A stretch of 49,534 nucleotides of DNA from SFDP01 sp051653625 (GTDB lineage Bacteria > Bacillota > Clostridia > Lachnospirales > Lachnospiraceae): positions 1 through 49,534 of the forward strand of contig JBOFWM010000022.1 in NCBI GenBank assembly GCA_051653625.1, read 5' to 3'. A program made the translations under genes and the position numbers. The notes beneath the pieces were generated by a model. That model saw only the letters and a list, made by a program, of their open reading frames with translations, was not told the DNA's origin and searched no databases. Positions 9,244 through 16,899 of this stretch are shown here, one piece after another. How positions within the stretch are numbered: the first letter of the stretch is position 1; each line of letters opens with the position of its first letter.

Positions 9244-9269
9244 AAAAAAGAGAGGATCTAATCCCCTCT
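9244..9269 (-). terminator. Intrinsic terminator after the NMT1-type binding protein
   Basis: On the minus strand AGAGGGGAT (9261-9269) pairs with ATCCTCTCT (9249-9257), with one G-U pair and a 3-nt loop, followed by a T-run. Confidence 0.8.
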
Positions 9270-9276
9270 TCTATTA

Positions 9277-10272
9277 TTATTTTGCTGCGCTTTCTGCAAA
9301 TGTTGTATTAACAAGTTCTGAATATTCTACACTCTTATCAATTACTTTTGCATCTAATAAAATATCTTGTAACAAAGTAAATGCTTCTTCCTTAAATATT
9401 AAATCCTCTTTCCAAGTATCTTGATCATAATATCTTGTAATAATTGTTGTTAATGTTTCTAACTGTGTTTCCGAAAATTGTGGTGCTATTGTTTTTGCAA
9501 TATCTTCTGGTGTATTTTCTTTTACATAATCCATTCCTTTTTGTAATGCATTTACAAAAGATTGTATAATATCTGGATTTTCTTCTATATAACTTTTTCT
9601 TGCACTAAATGCTGTATACGGTACATATCCCGATTCTTCACCTAATGATGCAATAACATAACCATCCCCTTTTTCTTCTAAAGCAGTCGCGTGAGGTTCA
9701 AATTCTACTGTATAATCACCTGTTCCCGAGGAAAAAGCTGCAGCTGTAGATCCAAAATCAATACTTTGATCAATTTCTAAATCTTCACCCTTTACTAGAT
9801 TATGTTTTTTCAAGATGTATTCAAATACCATTTCTGGCATTCCACCTTGACGTCCTCCTAATACATAAGTACCTTTTAAATCAGACCACTCAAAGTTTTC
9901 TACTGGTTTCCTTGCTACCAAAAAATTTCCTGCTCGTTGTGTTAATTGTGCAAAATTCACTGCATAGTCATCCATTCCTTCAATATATGTATATACAGTT
10001 GATTCTGGCCCCATAAATCCAATATCCGCCTCTTGTGTCAGCAATGCTGTCATCGTTTTATCTGCTCCAAATCCCGTAACTAATGTAAGGTTAATTCCTT
10101 CTTCTTCAAAGTATCCATTTTCAATCGCTACATACATTGGTGCATAAAAAATAGAATGCGCAACTTCATTTAATGTAACGTCAACTAGTGTACTTTCTTT
10201 TTCTCCACATCCTACTATAGAACTGGATAGTAACATTATGGCACAAAATAATACCATCAGTTTCTTCTTCAT
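9277..10272 (-). CDS. NMT1/SsuA-type ABC transporter substrate-binding lipoprotein (orphan)
   Basis: Predicted extracytoplasmic lipoprotein that delivers a small molecule to an ABC importer. It has a signal peptide with the lipobox SSIVGC (Cys about residue 22). A periplasmic-binding-protein type 2 fold of the NMT1/ThiY/SsuA group follows (YAPMYVAIENGYFEEEGI, ALLTQEADIGFMGPE). No permease or ATPase gene is adjacent, so its partners must lie elsewhere. The 77 bp before it cannot hold a TPP riboswitch, which weakens a thiamine-precursor role; sulfonate, nitrate and other ligands remain possible. An 11-bp inverted repeat brackets its ribosome binding site and start codon. Confidence 0.85.
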   Translation of the reverse strand: MKKKLMVLFCAIMLLSSSIVGCGEKESTLVDVTLNEVAHSIFYAPMYVAIENGYFEEEGINLTLVTGFGADKTMTALLTQEADIGFMGPESTVYTYIEGMDDYAVNFAQLTQRAGNFLVARKPVENFEWSDLKGTYVLGGRQGGMPEMVFEYILKKHNLVKGEDLEIDQSIDFGSTAAAFSSGTGDYTVEFEPHATALEEKGDGYVIASLGEESGYVPYTAFSARKSYIEENPDIIQSFVNALQKGMDYVKENTPEDIAKTIAPQFSETQLETLTTIITRYYDQDTWKEDLIFKEEAFTLLQDILLDAKVIDKSVEYSELVNTTFAESAAK

Positions 10273-10303
10273 TTCATTCCTCCAAATTTTATACTGATGG
10301 TAT
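10251..10303 (-). promoter_or_regulatory. mRNA hairpin enclosing the start of the binding-protein gene
   Basis: In the minus-strand transcript ATACCATCAGT (10303-10293) and ACTGATGGTAT (10261-10251) form a perfect 11-bp stem. The 31-nt loop contains the Shine-Dalgarno GGAGG (10279-10283) and the ATG (10270-10272). The arrangement could control translation or mRNA stability; the second arm lies inside the signal-peptide coding region. Confidence 0.45.
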
Positions 10304-10349
10304 ATAATACGATTCTATTTTATTTTTGTTACAAATTCTCCTAAAATCT

Positions 10350-10967
10350 TTACTCTTTTTTGTCTTTCCCTTCGCTATCTTCTGAAAAACCATCAATTAT
10401 TTTTTCAATTAATAGTCGCTTTACATATACATCAAAACTCAAAAGACATATAAATGAAAATGTTTTTAAATACTGTGCTTCATTTTCGCTTGCATCTTCA
10501 AATGTTTCTTGCGCAAGATTAAACTTCTTTAATATATCCTCTTGCATACTTTTTGCTTGTCCATATTCGAGTTCAAATACCTCTTTGTAGATGTCTTCAA
10601 TATTAAACTCTTTTTCTGAATCAAAATATTTTTCTGAAATTGGAGATAATAACTTTTCAATATCATGAAAAGAAATAACTCCTTTAAAATAATATACAAA
10701 AATCAACATCAACATATGTTCTTTTGAATATTTTTTCTTAATAGGTGGTGGTATAATATTATTTTTAGCATAATTATTAATCATAGTTTTTGTTAATATT
10801 TTATCTTCATCTGGATTTCTTGTTGATTCCTTTAACCTGCTATTCATAAAAGTTGTAACTTGATCCATATACAAATCAATATTTGGAATATCTTCTGGTT
10901 TTATATAACTTATACGCGATAAACTTTCCAACATACTATTTAGTAAATCGTCTGTATCAATTGTCAT
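10350..10967 (-). CDS. DUF1836 domain-containing protein
   Basis: A 205-aa soluble protein with the features of DUF1836 proteins of Bacillota. The central part (ILTKTMINNYAKNNIIPPPIKKKYSKEHMLMLIFVYYFKGVISFHDIEKLL, about residues 58-108) resembles a MerR-like winged helix preceded by an N-terminal helical region. No experimental role is known to me; DNA binding is inferred from the fold resemblance. It is divergent from yerC and precedes the orphan binding protein on the same strand with no clear terminator between them, so co-transcription is possible. Confidence 0.82.
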   Translation of the reverse strand: MTIDTDDLLNSMLESLSRISYIKPEDIPNIDLYMDQVTTFMNSRLKESTRNPDEDKILTKTMINNYAKNNIIPPPIKKKYSKEHMLMLIFVYYFKGVISFHDIEKLLSPISEKYFDSEKEFNIEDIYKEVFELEYGQAKSMQEDILKKFNLAQETFEDASENEAQYLKTFSFICLLSFDVYVKRLLIEKIIDGFSEDSEGKDKKE

Positions 10968-11060
10968 TTTGCTATCACACCTTTCTCTTGTTATTATATT
11001 TCATTATATAGTATTTAATACTACATTGCAATGTGAAACAAATGTTTAAACAGTGGTATC

Positions 11061-11089
11061 TTTACTTTACAACTTTAGTATGTTAAAAT
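11061..11089 (+). promoter_or_regulatory. Promoter of yerC
   Basis: TTTACT (11061-11066), 17-bp spacer, TAAAAT (11084-11089), sigma-A type, 33 bp before the yerC ATG. Confidence 0.6.
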
Positions 11090-11122
11090 CTTATAGTAAG
11101 TGTAAAGAAGGGAGTCTTAAAC

Positions 11123-11419
11123 ATGAATAAAAAAATAAAAACGGAAGCTGTGGACCAACTATTTCATGCCATTTTATGTTTAGAAGATATGTCTGAATGC
11201 TATAATTTTTTTGAAGATTTATGCACAGTCAATGAATTACTTTCGCTTTCTCAACGCTTTGAAGTAGCACGTATGTTAAAACAAAAAAAGACATATCTTG
11301 AGATTGCTGAGAAAACAGGAGCATCTACCGCAACAATTAGTCGTGTAAACCGCTCTTTAAATTATGGAAATGATGGTTACGATTTAATATTTGAGAGAAT
11401 GAATAAAGAAAATTTATAG
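11123..11419 (+). CDS. YerC/YecD family TrpR-like regulator
   Basis: A 98-aa helical DNA-binding protein of the TrpR superfamily (YerC/YecD type). Residues 37-75 hold ELLSLSQRFEVARMLKQKKTYLEIAEKTGASTATISRVNRSL, where the second half is the helix-turn-helix. The family is named in annotations after Bacillus YerC, whose targets are not well established. The Shine-Dalgarno AAGGGAG and a consensus promoter lie directly upstream. No tryptophan gene is nearby, so the target cannot be inferred from context. Confidence 0.9.
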   Translation: MNKKIKTEAVDQLFHAILCLEDMSECYNFFEDLCTVNELLSLSQRFEVARMLKQKKTYLEIAEKTGASTATISRVNRSLNYGNDGYDLIFERMNKENL

Positions 11420-11491
11420 TCTCTTTTTTATTTAAAAAGTAAATTATTTACATTTTTTACCATAAAACTAGTAATCATTACATTATTTAGC

Positions 11492-11520
11492 TTTACATTT
11501 GAATCTAGTTGTGTTATTAT
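11492..11520 (+). promoter_or_regulatory. Promoter of the cold-shock gene
   Basis: TTTACA (11492-11497), 17-bp spacer, TATTAT (11515-11520). The predicted leader is about 43 nt, ending in TTTTTGGAGG. Confidence 0.65.
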
Positions 11521-11569
11521 ACAGTTGTTGCAGAGTGCAACGATATATAATTTTTGGAGGACTACGAAA

Positions 11570-11770
11570 ATGAACAAAGGTACAGTAAAATGGTTTAACA
11601 ACCAAAAAGGTTACGGATTTATCTCTGACGAAGCAGGAAACGATGTTTTCGTTCACTACTCAGGTCTTGTTATGGAAGGTTTCAAATCTTTAGAAGAAGG
11701 CGTTGCAGTAGAATTTGAAGTTATCAACGGAGACAAAGGACCTCAAGCAGTAAACGTTAACAAAATATAA
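11570..11770 (+). CDS. Cold-shock protein, CspA family
   Basis: A 66-aa single OB-fold nucleic-acid-binding protein that acts as an RNA chaperone. It has RNP1 KGYGFIS and RNP2 DVFVHY motifs, and the N-terminus MNKGTVKWFNNQKGYGF is characteristic. I chose the ATG at 11570 because the strong Shine-Dalgarno GGAGG (11556-11560) lies 9 nt upstream; the 15 extra in-frame residues before it have no support. It is monocistronic with its own promoter and a bidirectional terminator about 100 bp downstream. Confidence 0.96.
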   Translation: MNKGTVKWFNNQKGYGFISDEAGNDVFVHYSGLVMEGFKSLEEGVAVEFEVINGDKGPQAVNVNKI

Positions 11771-11871
11771 GAATAAGTTTACTTACTCTTATAGCACTTA
11801 ATCATTATACGACGTGCCTTTTCGATATAACTTAAAGTTTTATGAATTAGCAAGCAGTTTAATAGATTAAT

Positions 11872-11901
11872 AAAAGAACCAGTCAAATGACTGGTTCTTT
11901 T
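11872..11901. terminator. Bidirectional terminator between csp and hisA
   Basis: A 13-14 bp perfect stem (11872-11885 with 11888-11901) with A-run and T-run flanks serves the converging cold-shock and hisA genes. Confidence 0.85.
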
Positions 11902-11912
11902 ATTATGCTTTT

Positions 11913-12689
11913 TTATTCTTTACAATACGATAATACTCTCTCATACTCCATATGTCCGCCAAACAAATCAAGAGAGCTTCCTATTGTTACATCTATTTTA
12001 TTTTTTCCAAGTTTCTTTAATTGTTCCAAGTCCGCAAAACTTGCAACACCTCCTGCATACGTAATAGGAATTTTATTCCAATTTCCTAATATTTGCAATA
12101 AGTCTTCTTCTATCCCATTTGACTTTCCTTCTACGTCTACTGCATGTACTAAAAATTCATCACAATACTTTGCAAAAAAATCAAATGTTTCATTTGTTAA
12201 TTTTACTGTTGTAAATTTTTGCCATCTATCTGTTACAATATAATATTCGTTCTCTTTTTTTCTGCAACTTAAATCAAGAACAATTTTTTCTTTTCCAACT
12301 ACTTCAACTAATGCCTCTAAACTTTCATAATTTATTTTTCCATCTTTAAAAACAAAAGAAGTAACAATTACATGTGAAGCTCCAGCTTCTATAAAAGAAG
12401 TTGCATTTTTGGTATGAATACCACCACCAATTTGCAAACCATTTGGATACGCGTTTAGTGCTTGAATCCCTTGATTTTTTGTTGTTTCATAATATGGACT
12501 ACTTTCTTGATTCAATAAAATAATATGCCCCCCCTTTATATTACTTTTTTTATAAAGGTTACTATAAAACACAGCATCATATTCGGAAACAAAATTTTCC
12601 TTCGCATAATCTCCTTGATCTAATAAACTTCCACCTACTATTTGTTTTACACTTCCATTATGAATATCTATACAAGGTCTAAATCTCAT
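11913..12689 (-). CDS. hisA: Eukaryote-type HisA (ProFAR isomerase)
   Basis: Phosphoribosylformimino-5-aminoimidazole carboxamide ribotide isomerase, the fourth step of histidine synthesis, a TIM barrel. The protein starts MRFRPCIDIHNGSVKQIVGGSL, which resembles the yeast His6 and plant form rather than the usual bacterial HisA (ALDLIDGxVVRLxQG). Further signs are LQIGGGIHTKNATSFIEAGA at about residues 91-110 and ITYAGGVASFADLEQLKKLG near the C-terminus. At 258 aa it is longer than typical bacterial HisA (about 240). It stands alone, without other his genes. The Shine-Dalgarno GGAGG precedes the ATG. Confidence 0.88.
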   Translation of the reverse strand: MRFRPCIDIHNGSVKQIVGGSLLDQGDYAKENFVSEYDAVFYSNLYKKSNIKGGHIILLNQESSPYYETTKNQGIQALNAYPNGLQIGGGIHTKNATSFIEAGASHVIVTSFVFKDGKINYESLEALVEVVGKEKIVLDLSCRKKENEYYIVTDRWQKFTTVKLTNETFDFFAKYCDEFLVHAVDVEGKSNGIEEDLLQILGNWNKIPITYAGGVASFADLEQLKKLGKNKIDVTIGSSLDLFGGHMEYERVLSYCKE

Positions 12690-12770
12690 GAAAATCCTCC
12701 TACTATTTCACATGAATATTTTTTTTGATATTTGTAATACTATTAATAAATCAACAAAAAAGGATAATTC

Positions 12771-12917
12771 ATGAAAAAAACTCTACTACTTACCATTACT
12801 TTTTTACTACTATTGCTAGTATCATCTTGTCAAAACAATACTAGCAACAATTTAGATGATATGGTTTACAATACGAAAACTCACATTTACATTTCGACAA
12901 TAATACCATCTCTATAA
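12771..12917 (+). CDS. Small putative lipoprotein, possibly a remnant
   Basis: A short frame of 48 codons. The product begins with two lysines and a leucine-rich hydrophobic stretch ending in the lipobox LLVSSC (Cys20), followed by QNNTSNN. This is a convincing lipoprotein signal with Shine-Dalgarno AAAAGGA 6 nt before the ATG. The mature part would be only 28 residues, and its last 31 nt overlap the 3' end of the converging fbp gene. It may be a genuine small lipoprotein or a decayed gene that kept its signal peptide. I do not recognise a family. Confidence 0.45.
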   Translation: MKKTLLLTITFLLLLLVSSCQNNTSNNLDDMVYNTKTHIYISTIIPSL

Positions 12918-14836
12918 GCTTTTAGTAATCTCTCTAATTGATTGATGCTATCTGATAATTCAATACCAATATCAGTATCTGCAACTCGAATTCTATTTGA
13001 TGAAGTTTCTACAAAGAAACTATCCGATATAATATCCGTTTCTTTTATAATGGAAGATTCTTTTGATTCAAAATATTCATGAGCTACTAATCTCATTCCT
13101 CTAGAATTTGCAACTAATGTATATCCAGCTATTCCTGTTTTTTCCTGATATGCTTTCGAAAAACCACCATCAATAATTAATAATTTTCCATCACATTTAA
13201 TCGGTGTTTCCCCTTTTTTTAATTCAACAGGAACATGGCCATTTATAATATGAGAAGTTTTTGTACTTAATCCAAATTCTTTCAATATATTATTTAATAC
13301 ATTTTCATTATCAAAATGTCTATAATATGCATTTTTCATTTCTTTATGGGTACTTTTTTCTTCCACAAAATAACGTTCAAAAGTTGTCATTTTATCTTTT
13401 CCAAATACTGGTGAATTTGGTCCTGCCCAAATAAACCAAAGAATATCTTTTCCTTTTCTCTTTTCTTCAAGATCTGTAGAATAATATCCCTTTCTAGCAT
13501 AAGTATCTAATGTATCATATAGCTGTCTTCCGTAATATTCTTTTCCAAAAATATTCACTTTCAAAAAGTTACCTTTCTCATCAAGTGGAACACAACCATG
13601 ATATAATAAATTCGAATTATGAATTTTATATAATCCACCTTTGGAAAACAAAAACTTCACATGTTTTTGTAATTTTTCACTTTTTAAGAAGGCTTGTTTT
13701 AATCTTTCTACTACATGAGCCTCCTCTTCTGTTAATTTGTAAGGATCTTTTGGGTCTACTGTTGGAAAATCACAATCAAGGATTGGATATGTCTCTCCAT
13801 ATACTTCTATAGTTTTCTTTTTGTAATCTATTTTATGCAATAAATTTCTATCTTCCATATTAAATTCTGGATTTCTACGAATCAATTGCCCCTCTAATTT
13901 AAACTGAATAATAGCAATTGCTTTATGCATTTTTGTATCTAATTCTAAATCTTTTGTATTATAATCTGTATTAAATTTAATCTTAAATACATCACAATTT
14001 ACATCCTTATATGTTTCAAGTGCAAACGTTGCTAATGGAATTAAATTAATTCCATATCCTTCCTCAATCGTATCAAGATTCCCATACCTTGCTGACATAC
14101 GAATTACATTTGCAATACAACATTCCTCACCACTTGCTGCTCCCATCCAAACAACATCATGATTTCCCCATTGAATATCTACGGAATGATAATCAATTAA
14201 TGTATCTAAGATAATATGAGGACCCTTTCCACGATCAAATACATCTCCCACAATATGTAAATGATCAATTACCATTCTTTGAATTAATAGACTAAGCGCA
14301 ATTATGAAATCTGGTGCACGTCCAATTTTTATGATCATATTGATAATTTCATTATAATACGCCTCTTTATCTACTAACTCTTCCTTTTCAGTAATTAACT
14401 CTTCTATTATATAAGCAAATTCTTTTGGAAGGGCTTTTCTAACTTTTGAGCGAGTATATTTACTACATACTCTTTTTGTCACTTGCACTAAACGAAATAA
14501 TGTAACCTTATACCAATCTTCAATATGTTCCTCTTCTTTCATAACAATATCTAATTTTTCCTGAGGATAATAAATCAAAGTTGCTAAACTCTTTTTATCT
14601 TTTTGACTCAAAGTATTTCCAAACTCATCATCTATTTTTCTCTTAACAGACCCTGAACCATTTTTTAAAACATGATTAAATTGTTCGCTCTCACCATGTA
14701 TATCTGTCAAAAAATGCTCCGTTCCCTTTGGTAAGTTAAGAATCGCTTGTAAATTTATAATTTCCATCGATGCTGACGCAATAGTTGGAAATTGCTTTGC
14801 CAAACTTTTTAAATACATTAGTTCCATTTTATCCAT
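12887..14836 (-). CDS. fbp: Fructose-1,6-bisphosphatase, class III
   Basis: Gluconeogenic enzyme hydrolysing fructose 1,6-bisphosphate to fructose 6-phosphate. This is the Firmicute-type (FBPase_2) protein of the calcineurin-like metallophosphatase superfamily. Metal-ligand motifs seen are FLTDIHGESEQF (Asp45, His47), HIVGDVFDRGKGPHI and WGNHDVVWMG, with INGHVPV and LLIIDGG in the C-terminal half. Its 649 aa fit the class (about 640-670). The Shine-Dalgarno GGAGAATAATT precedes the ATG. A promoter (TTTACA, 16 bp, TATAAT) is embedded in the terminator of the upstream dapB gene. Confidence 0.94.
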   Translation of the reverse strand: MDKMELMYLKSLAKQFPTIASASMEIINLQAILNLPKGTEHFLTDIHGESEQFNHVLKNGSGSVKRKIDDEFGNTLSQKDKKSLATLIYYPQEKLDIVMKEEEHIEDWYKVTLFRLVQVTKRVCSKYTRSKVRKALPKEFAYIIEELITEKEELVDKEAYYNEIINMIIKIGRAPDFIIALSLLIQRMVIDHLHIVGDVFDRGKGPHIILDTLIDYHSVDIQWGNHDVVWMGAASGEECCIANVIRMSARYGNLDTIEEGYGINLIPLATFALETYKDVNCDVFKIKFNTDYNTKDLELDTKMHKAIAIIQFKLEGQLIRRNPEFNMEDRNLLHKIDYKKKTIEVYGETYPILDCDFPTVDPKDPYKLTEEEAHVVERLKQAFLKSEKLQKHVKFLFSKGGLYKIHNSNLLYHGCVPLDEKGNFLKVNIFGKEYYGRQLYDTLDTYARKGYYSTDLEEKRKGKDILWFIWAGPNSPVFGKDKMTTFERYFVEEKSTHKEMKNAYYRHFDNENVLNNILKEFGLSTKTSHIINGHVPVELKKGETPIKCDGKLLIIDGGFSKAYQEKTGIAGYTLVANSRGMRLVAHEYFESKESSIIKETDIISDSFFVETSSNRIRVADTDIGIELSDSINQLERLLKAYRDGIIVEM

Positions 14837-14884
14837 AATTATTCTCCGTTTCCCCTATTACTTTTCCTTAATTCTCTATCTTTA

Positions 14885-14912
14885 ATTATAACAAAAAAAA
14901 GAACTCTGTAAA
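14885..14912 (-). promoter_or_regulatory. Promoter of fbp nested in the dapB terminator
   Basis: Minus strand: TTTACA (14912-14907), 16-bp spacer, TATAAT (14890-14885). The -35 box overlaps the loop of the terminator hairpin. Confidence 0.5.
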
Positions 14913-14918
14913 GAGTTC
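14893..14918 (-). terminator. Intrinsic terminator after dapB
   Basis: Minus strand: GAACTCT (14918-14912) pairs with AGAGTTC (14907-14901), followed by eight T. Confidence 0.85.
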
Positions 14919-14920
14919 CT

Positions 14921-15685
14921 TTAAATTGATGAATTGATGACATCGCTCATATTGTACATGCCTTTTTCTTTGCCGTGCAAGAATTTTGCTGCACATATTG
15001 CTCCTTTTGCAAATACTGCTTTTGAATAGGCAGTATGAGAAAATGTGATTACTTCATCTTCTCCTGCAAAAATAACATCATGCTCTCCTACAATTGTGCC
15101 ACATCTAATAACAGACATTCCAATCTCTTTTTTTGTTCTTTTTTCTCTTGTTTTGCTTCTATCATATATATATTCATATTCATTATTTAATTCTTCATTT
15201 ATCGAATCCGCTAAAGCTAATGCAGTTCCGCTAGGTGCATCAATCTTTTGATTATGATGTTTTTCTACTACTTCAATATCAAATCCAGCAGGTTCTAATA
15301 CCGCAGTTGCATCTTTTAATAATTTTAAAAGCATATTTATTCCCAATGACATATTTGCTGATTTTAGTACGGCTACCGATTGGGCAACTTCATCAACTTT
15401 CTCTAACTGCTCTTTTGATAAACCAGTGGTACAAAGTACACATGGAATACTTTTTTCTAAACAATAGTCTAATAACTCATCAACTGCCACTGCTGAGGCA
15501 AAATCAATAATAACATCTGCTTCTATATTACACTCTTTGATATTTTTAAACACTGGATACTCATTTTGTATATGATTTGAAACATCAATTCCAGCTACCA
15601 TTGTTGTATTTTCATCTTCTTTTACAAGATTTGAAATTACTTGTCCCATTTTTCCATTGCATCCATGCATAATTATTTTTGTCAT
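14921..15685 (-). CDS. dapB: 4-hydroxy-tetrahydrodipicolinate reductase
   Basis: NAD(P)H-dependent reductase of the lysine/diaminopimelate pathway, acting directly after DapA. An N-terminal Rossmann motif (IIMHGCNGKMGQVI, residues 4-17) is followed by the family motif VVEKHHNQKIDAPSGTALALAD (about 159-180) holding the catalytic His and Lys. 254 aa is typical. It follows dapA by 17 bp and shares the lysine-riboswitch-controlled transcript, then ends at a terminator. Confidence 0.96.
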   Translation of the reverse strand: MTKIIMHGCNGKMGQVISNLVKEDENTTMVAGIDVSNHIQNEYPVFKNIKECNIEADVIIDFASAVAVDELLDYCLEKSIPCVLCTTGLSKEQLEKVDEVAQSVAVLKSANMSLGINMLLKLLKDATAVLEPAGFDIEVVEKHHNQKIDAPSGTALALADSINEELNNEYEYIYDRSKTREKRTKKEIGMSVIRCGTIVGEHDVIFAGEDEVITFSHTAYSKAVFAKGAICAAKFLHGKEKGMYNMSDVINSSI

Positions 15686-15702
15686 CTTATTCGTAATCTC
15701 CT

Positions 15703-16590
15703 TTATAGAATTCCATAATTTTTCATTGCTTGTTCAAGTAAAACGGCATTTTTTTCTTCCATTTCTGTAAGTGGTCTTCTTAAAATACCAGCTTCCATTC
15801 CCATTAAATTCATTGCTTTTTTTACCGGAATTGGATTTACCTCTGAAAATAATTGATCAATTAAATCAAGTGCTCCTAATTGTAACAATCTACTTTCTTC
15901 CACTTTTCCTTCAAAAAACATTTCACAAATATCATGAGTTTGTCTTGGCGCAACATTAGATAATACGGAAATTACTCCAATTCCACCAAGTGATAATAGT
16001 GGTAAAATTTGGTCATCATTTCCTGAATATAAGTCTACTTCTCCATTTGAGATAGACATAAGCTTAGCAACTTGGGAAATATTACCTGTTGCATCTTTTA
16101 CTCCAACAATATTGTCATACTCTAAACAAAGATTAACAATAGTCTCAGGTAAAATATTCACTCCGCCTGTTCTTCCTGGAATATTATATAAAATAATTGG
16201 GATCGTAACTGCTTCAGCGATCATTCCAAAATGTTCAAAAAGTCCCTTTTGTGTTGCCTTATTATAGTAAGGTGTTACTATTAATAATCCATCTACCCCT
16301 AACTCTTGTGCTTTTTTCGATAAAAAAATTGCAGTGCTTGTACAATTTGATCCTGTACCTGCAATTACCGGTATTCTCTTCGCAACTTTTTCTACACAAA
16401 AACGAATCACTTCTAAATGTTCTTCATGCGACAAAGTAGATGCTTCACCCGTTGTTCCGCATACTATAATTGCATCTGTTTTATGTTCAATTTGAAACTC
16501 AATATGTTCTGCAAACTTTTCATAATTTACATCTCCATTTTCTTTAAATGGCGTAACAATTGCCACACCTGCTCCCTTAAAAATTGCCAT
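15703..16590 (-). CDS. dapA: 4-hydroxy-tetrahydrodipicolinate synthase
   Basis: Condenses pyruvate with aspartate semialdehyde, the committed step to diaminopimelate and lysine. It is a TIM-barrel Schiff-base aldolase. Seen are FKGAGVAIVTPF at the N-terminus, VCGTTGEASTLSHEEH, TPYYNKATQKGL and NIPGRTGGVN, and the Schiff-base lysine in NIVGVKDATGN. I place the start at the Met of MAIFKGAG, because GGAGG lies 5 nt before it while a Met four codons earlier has no Shine-Dalgarno. 295 aa. Transcription is controlled by the lysine riboswitch just upstream. Confidence 0.96.
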   Translation of the reverse strand: MAIFKGAGVAIVTPFKENGDVNYEKFAEHIEFQIEHKTDAIIVCGTTGEASTLSHEEHLEVIRFCVEKVAKRIPVIAGTGSNCTSTAIFLSKKAQELGVDGLLIVTPYYNKATQKGLFEHFGMIAEAVTIPIILYNIPGRTGGVNILPETIVNLCLEYDNIVGVKDATGNISQVAKLMSISNGEVDLYSGNDDQILPLLSLGGIGVISVLSNVAPRQTHDICEMFFEGKVEESRLLQLGALDLIDQLFSEVNPIPVKKAMNLMGMEAGILRRPLTEMEEKNAVLLEQAMKNYGIL

Positions 16591-16642
16591 TTTTTCCTCC
16601 ATTTCTGTGACTTACCACATTTTCAATCCTTGATTCCATAAT

Positions 16643-16667
16643 AAAAACCGACCCAAAAAGGGTCGGT
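16643..16667 (-). terminator. Riboswitch expression-platform terminator before dapA
   Basis: Minus strand: ACCGACCC (16667-16660), loop TTTTT, GGGTCGGT (16654-16647), then TTTTT. It lies about 50 nt before the dapA start and just after the lysine aptamer. Confidence 0.85.
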
Positions 16668-16686
16668 CACGTAAACTTTAAGAACA

Positions 16687-16862
16687 GTTACGATAGCACC
16701 CCATCTAAAAAAGATGACAGTCATATAATTATTCATTATATGCCCAAGAAAAAACGTACAGGTGATTTTTTCTTTCGGCGCTCATTCCTTTCACTTTTTT
16801 TCATCTATGCCTGCCATATCCGAAAAGCTACTCATAAATCACGCAACCTCTATCACAATTAA
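16687..16862 (-). ncRNA. Lysine (L-box) riboswitch aptamer
   Basis: Read on the minus strand, the RNA contains the L-box landmarks in order: GAUAGAGGUUGCG at the 5' side (about 16854-16842), AUGAGUAGC, GAGCGCCGAAAG, CUUGGGCAUAUAAUGAAUAA, GACUGUCAUC and GGGGUGCUAUC at the 3' side (about 16704-16690). The 5' GAUAG and 3' CUAUC close P1. These match the Bacillus lysC leader landmark by landmark. A terminator follows before dapA. Known behaviour of the class: lysine binding favours termination, shutting off dapA-dapB. Confidence 0.93.
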
Positions 16863-16870
16863 TTTCTATT

Positions 16871-16899
16871 ATCATATCAAAGTCAATGTTATCTGTCAA
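16871..16899 (-). promoter_or_regulatory. Promoter of the dapA-dapB riboswitch transcript
   Basis: Minus strand: TTGACA (16899-16894), 17-bp spacer, TATGAT (16876-16871). The -35 box lies inside the last codons of the upstream SSB-like gene. Confidence 0.8.

Noticed and set aside
9277..10349. Thiamine-precursor (ThiY) transporter under a TPP riboswitch
   Set aside because: Only 77 bp separate the gene from its neighbour, no TPP-box motifs are seen, and permease and ATPase genes are absent.
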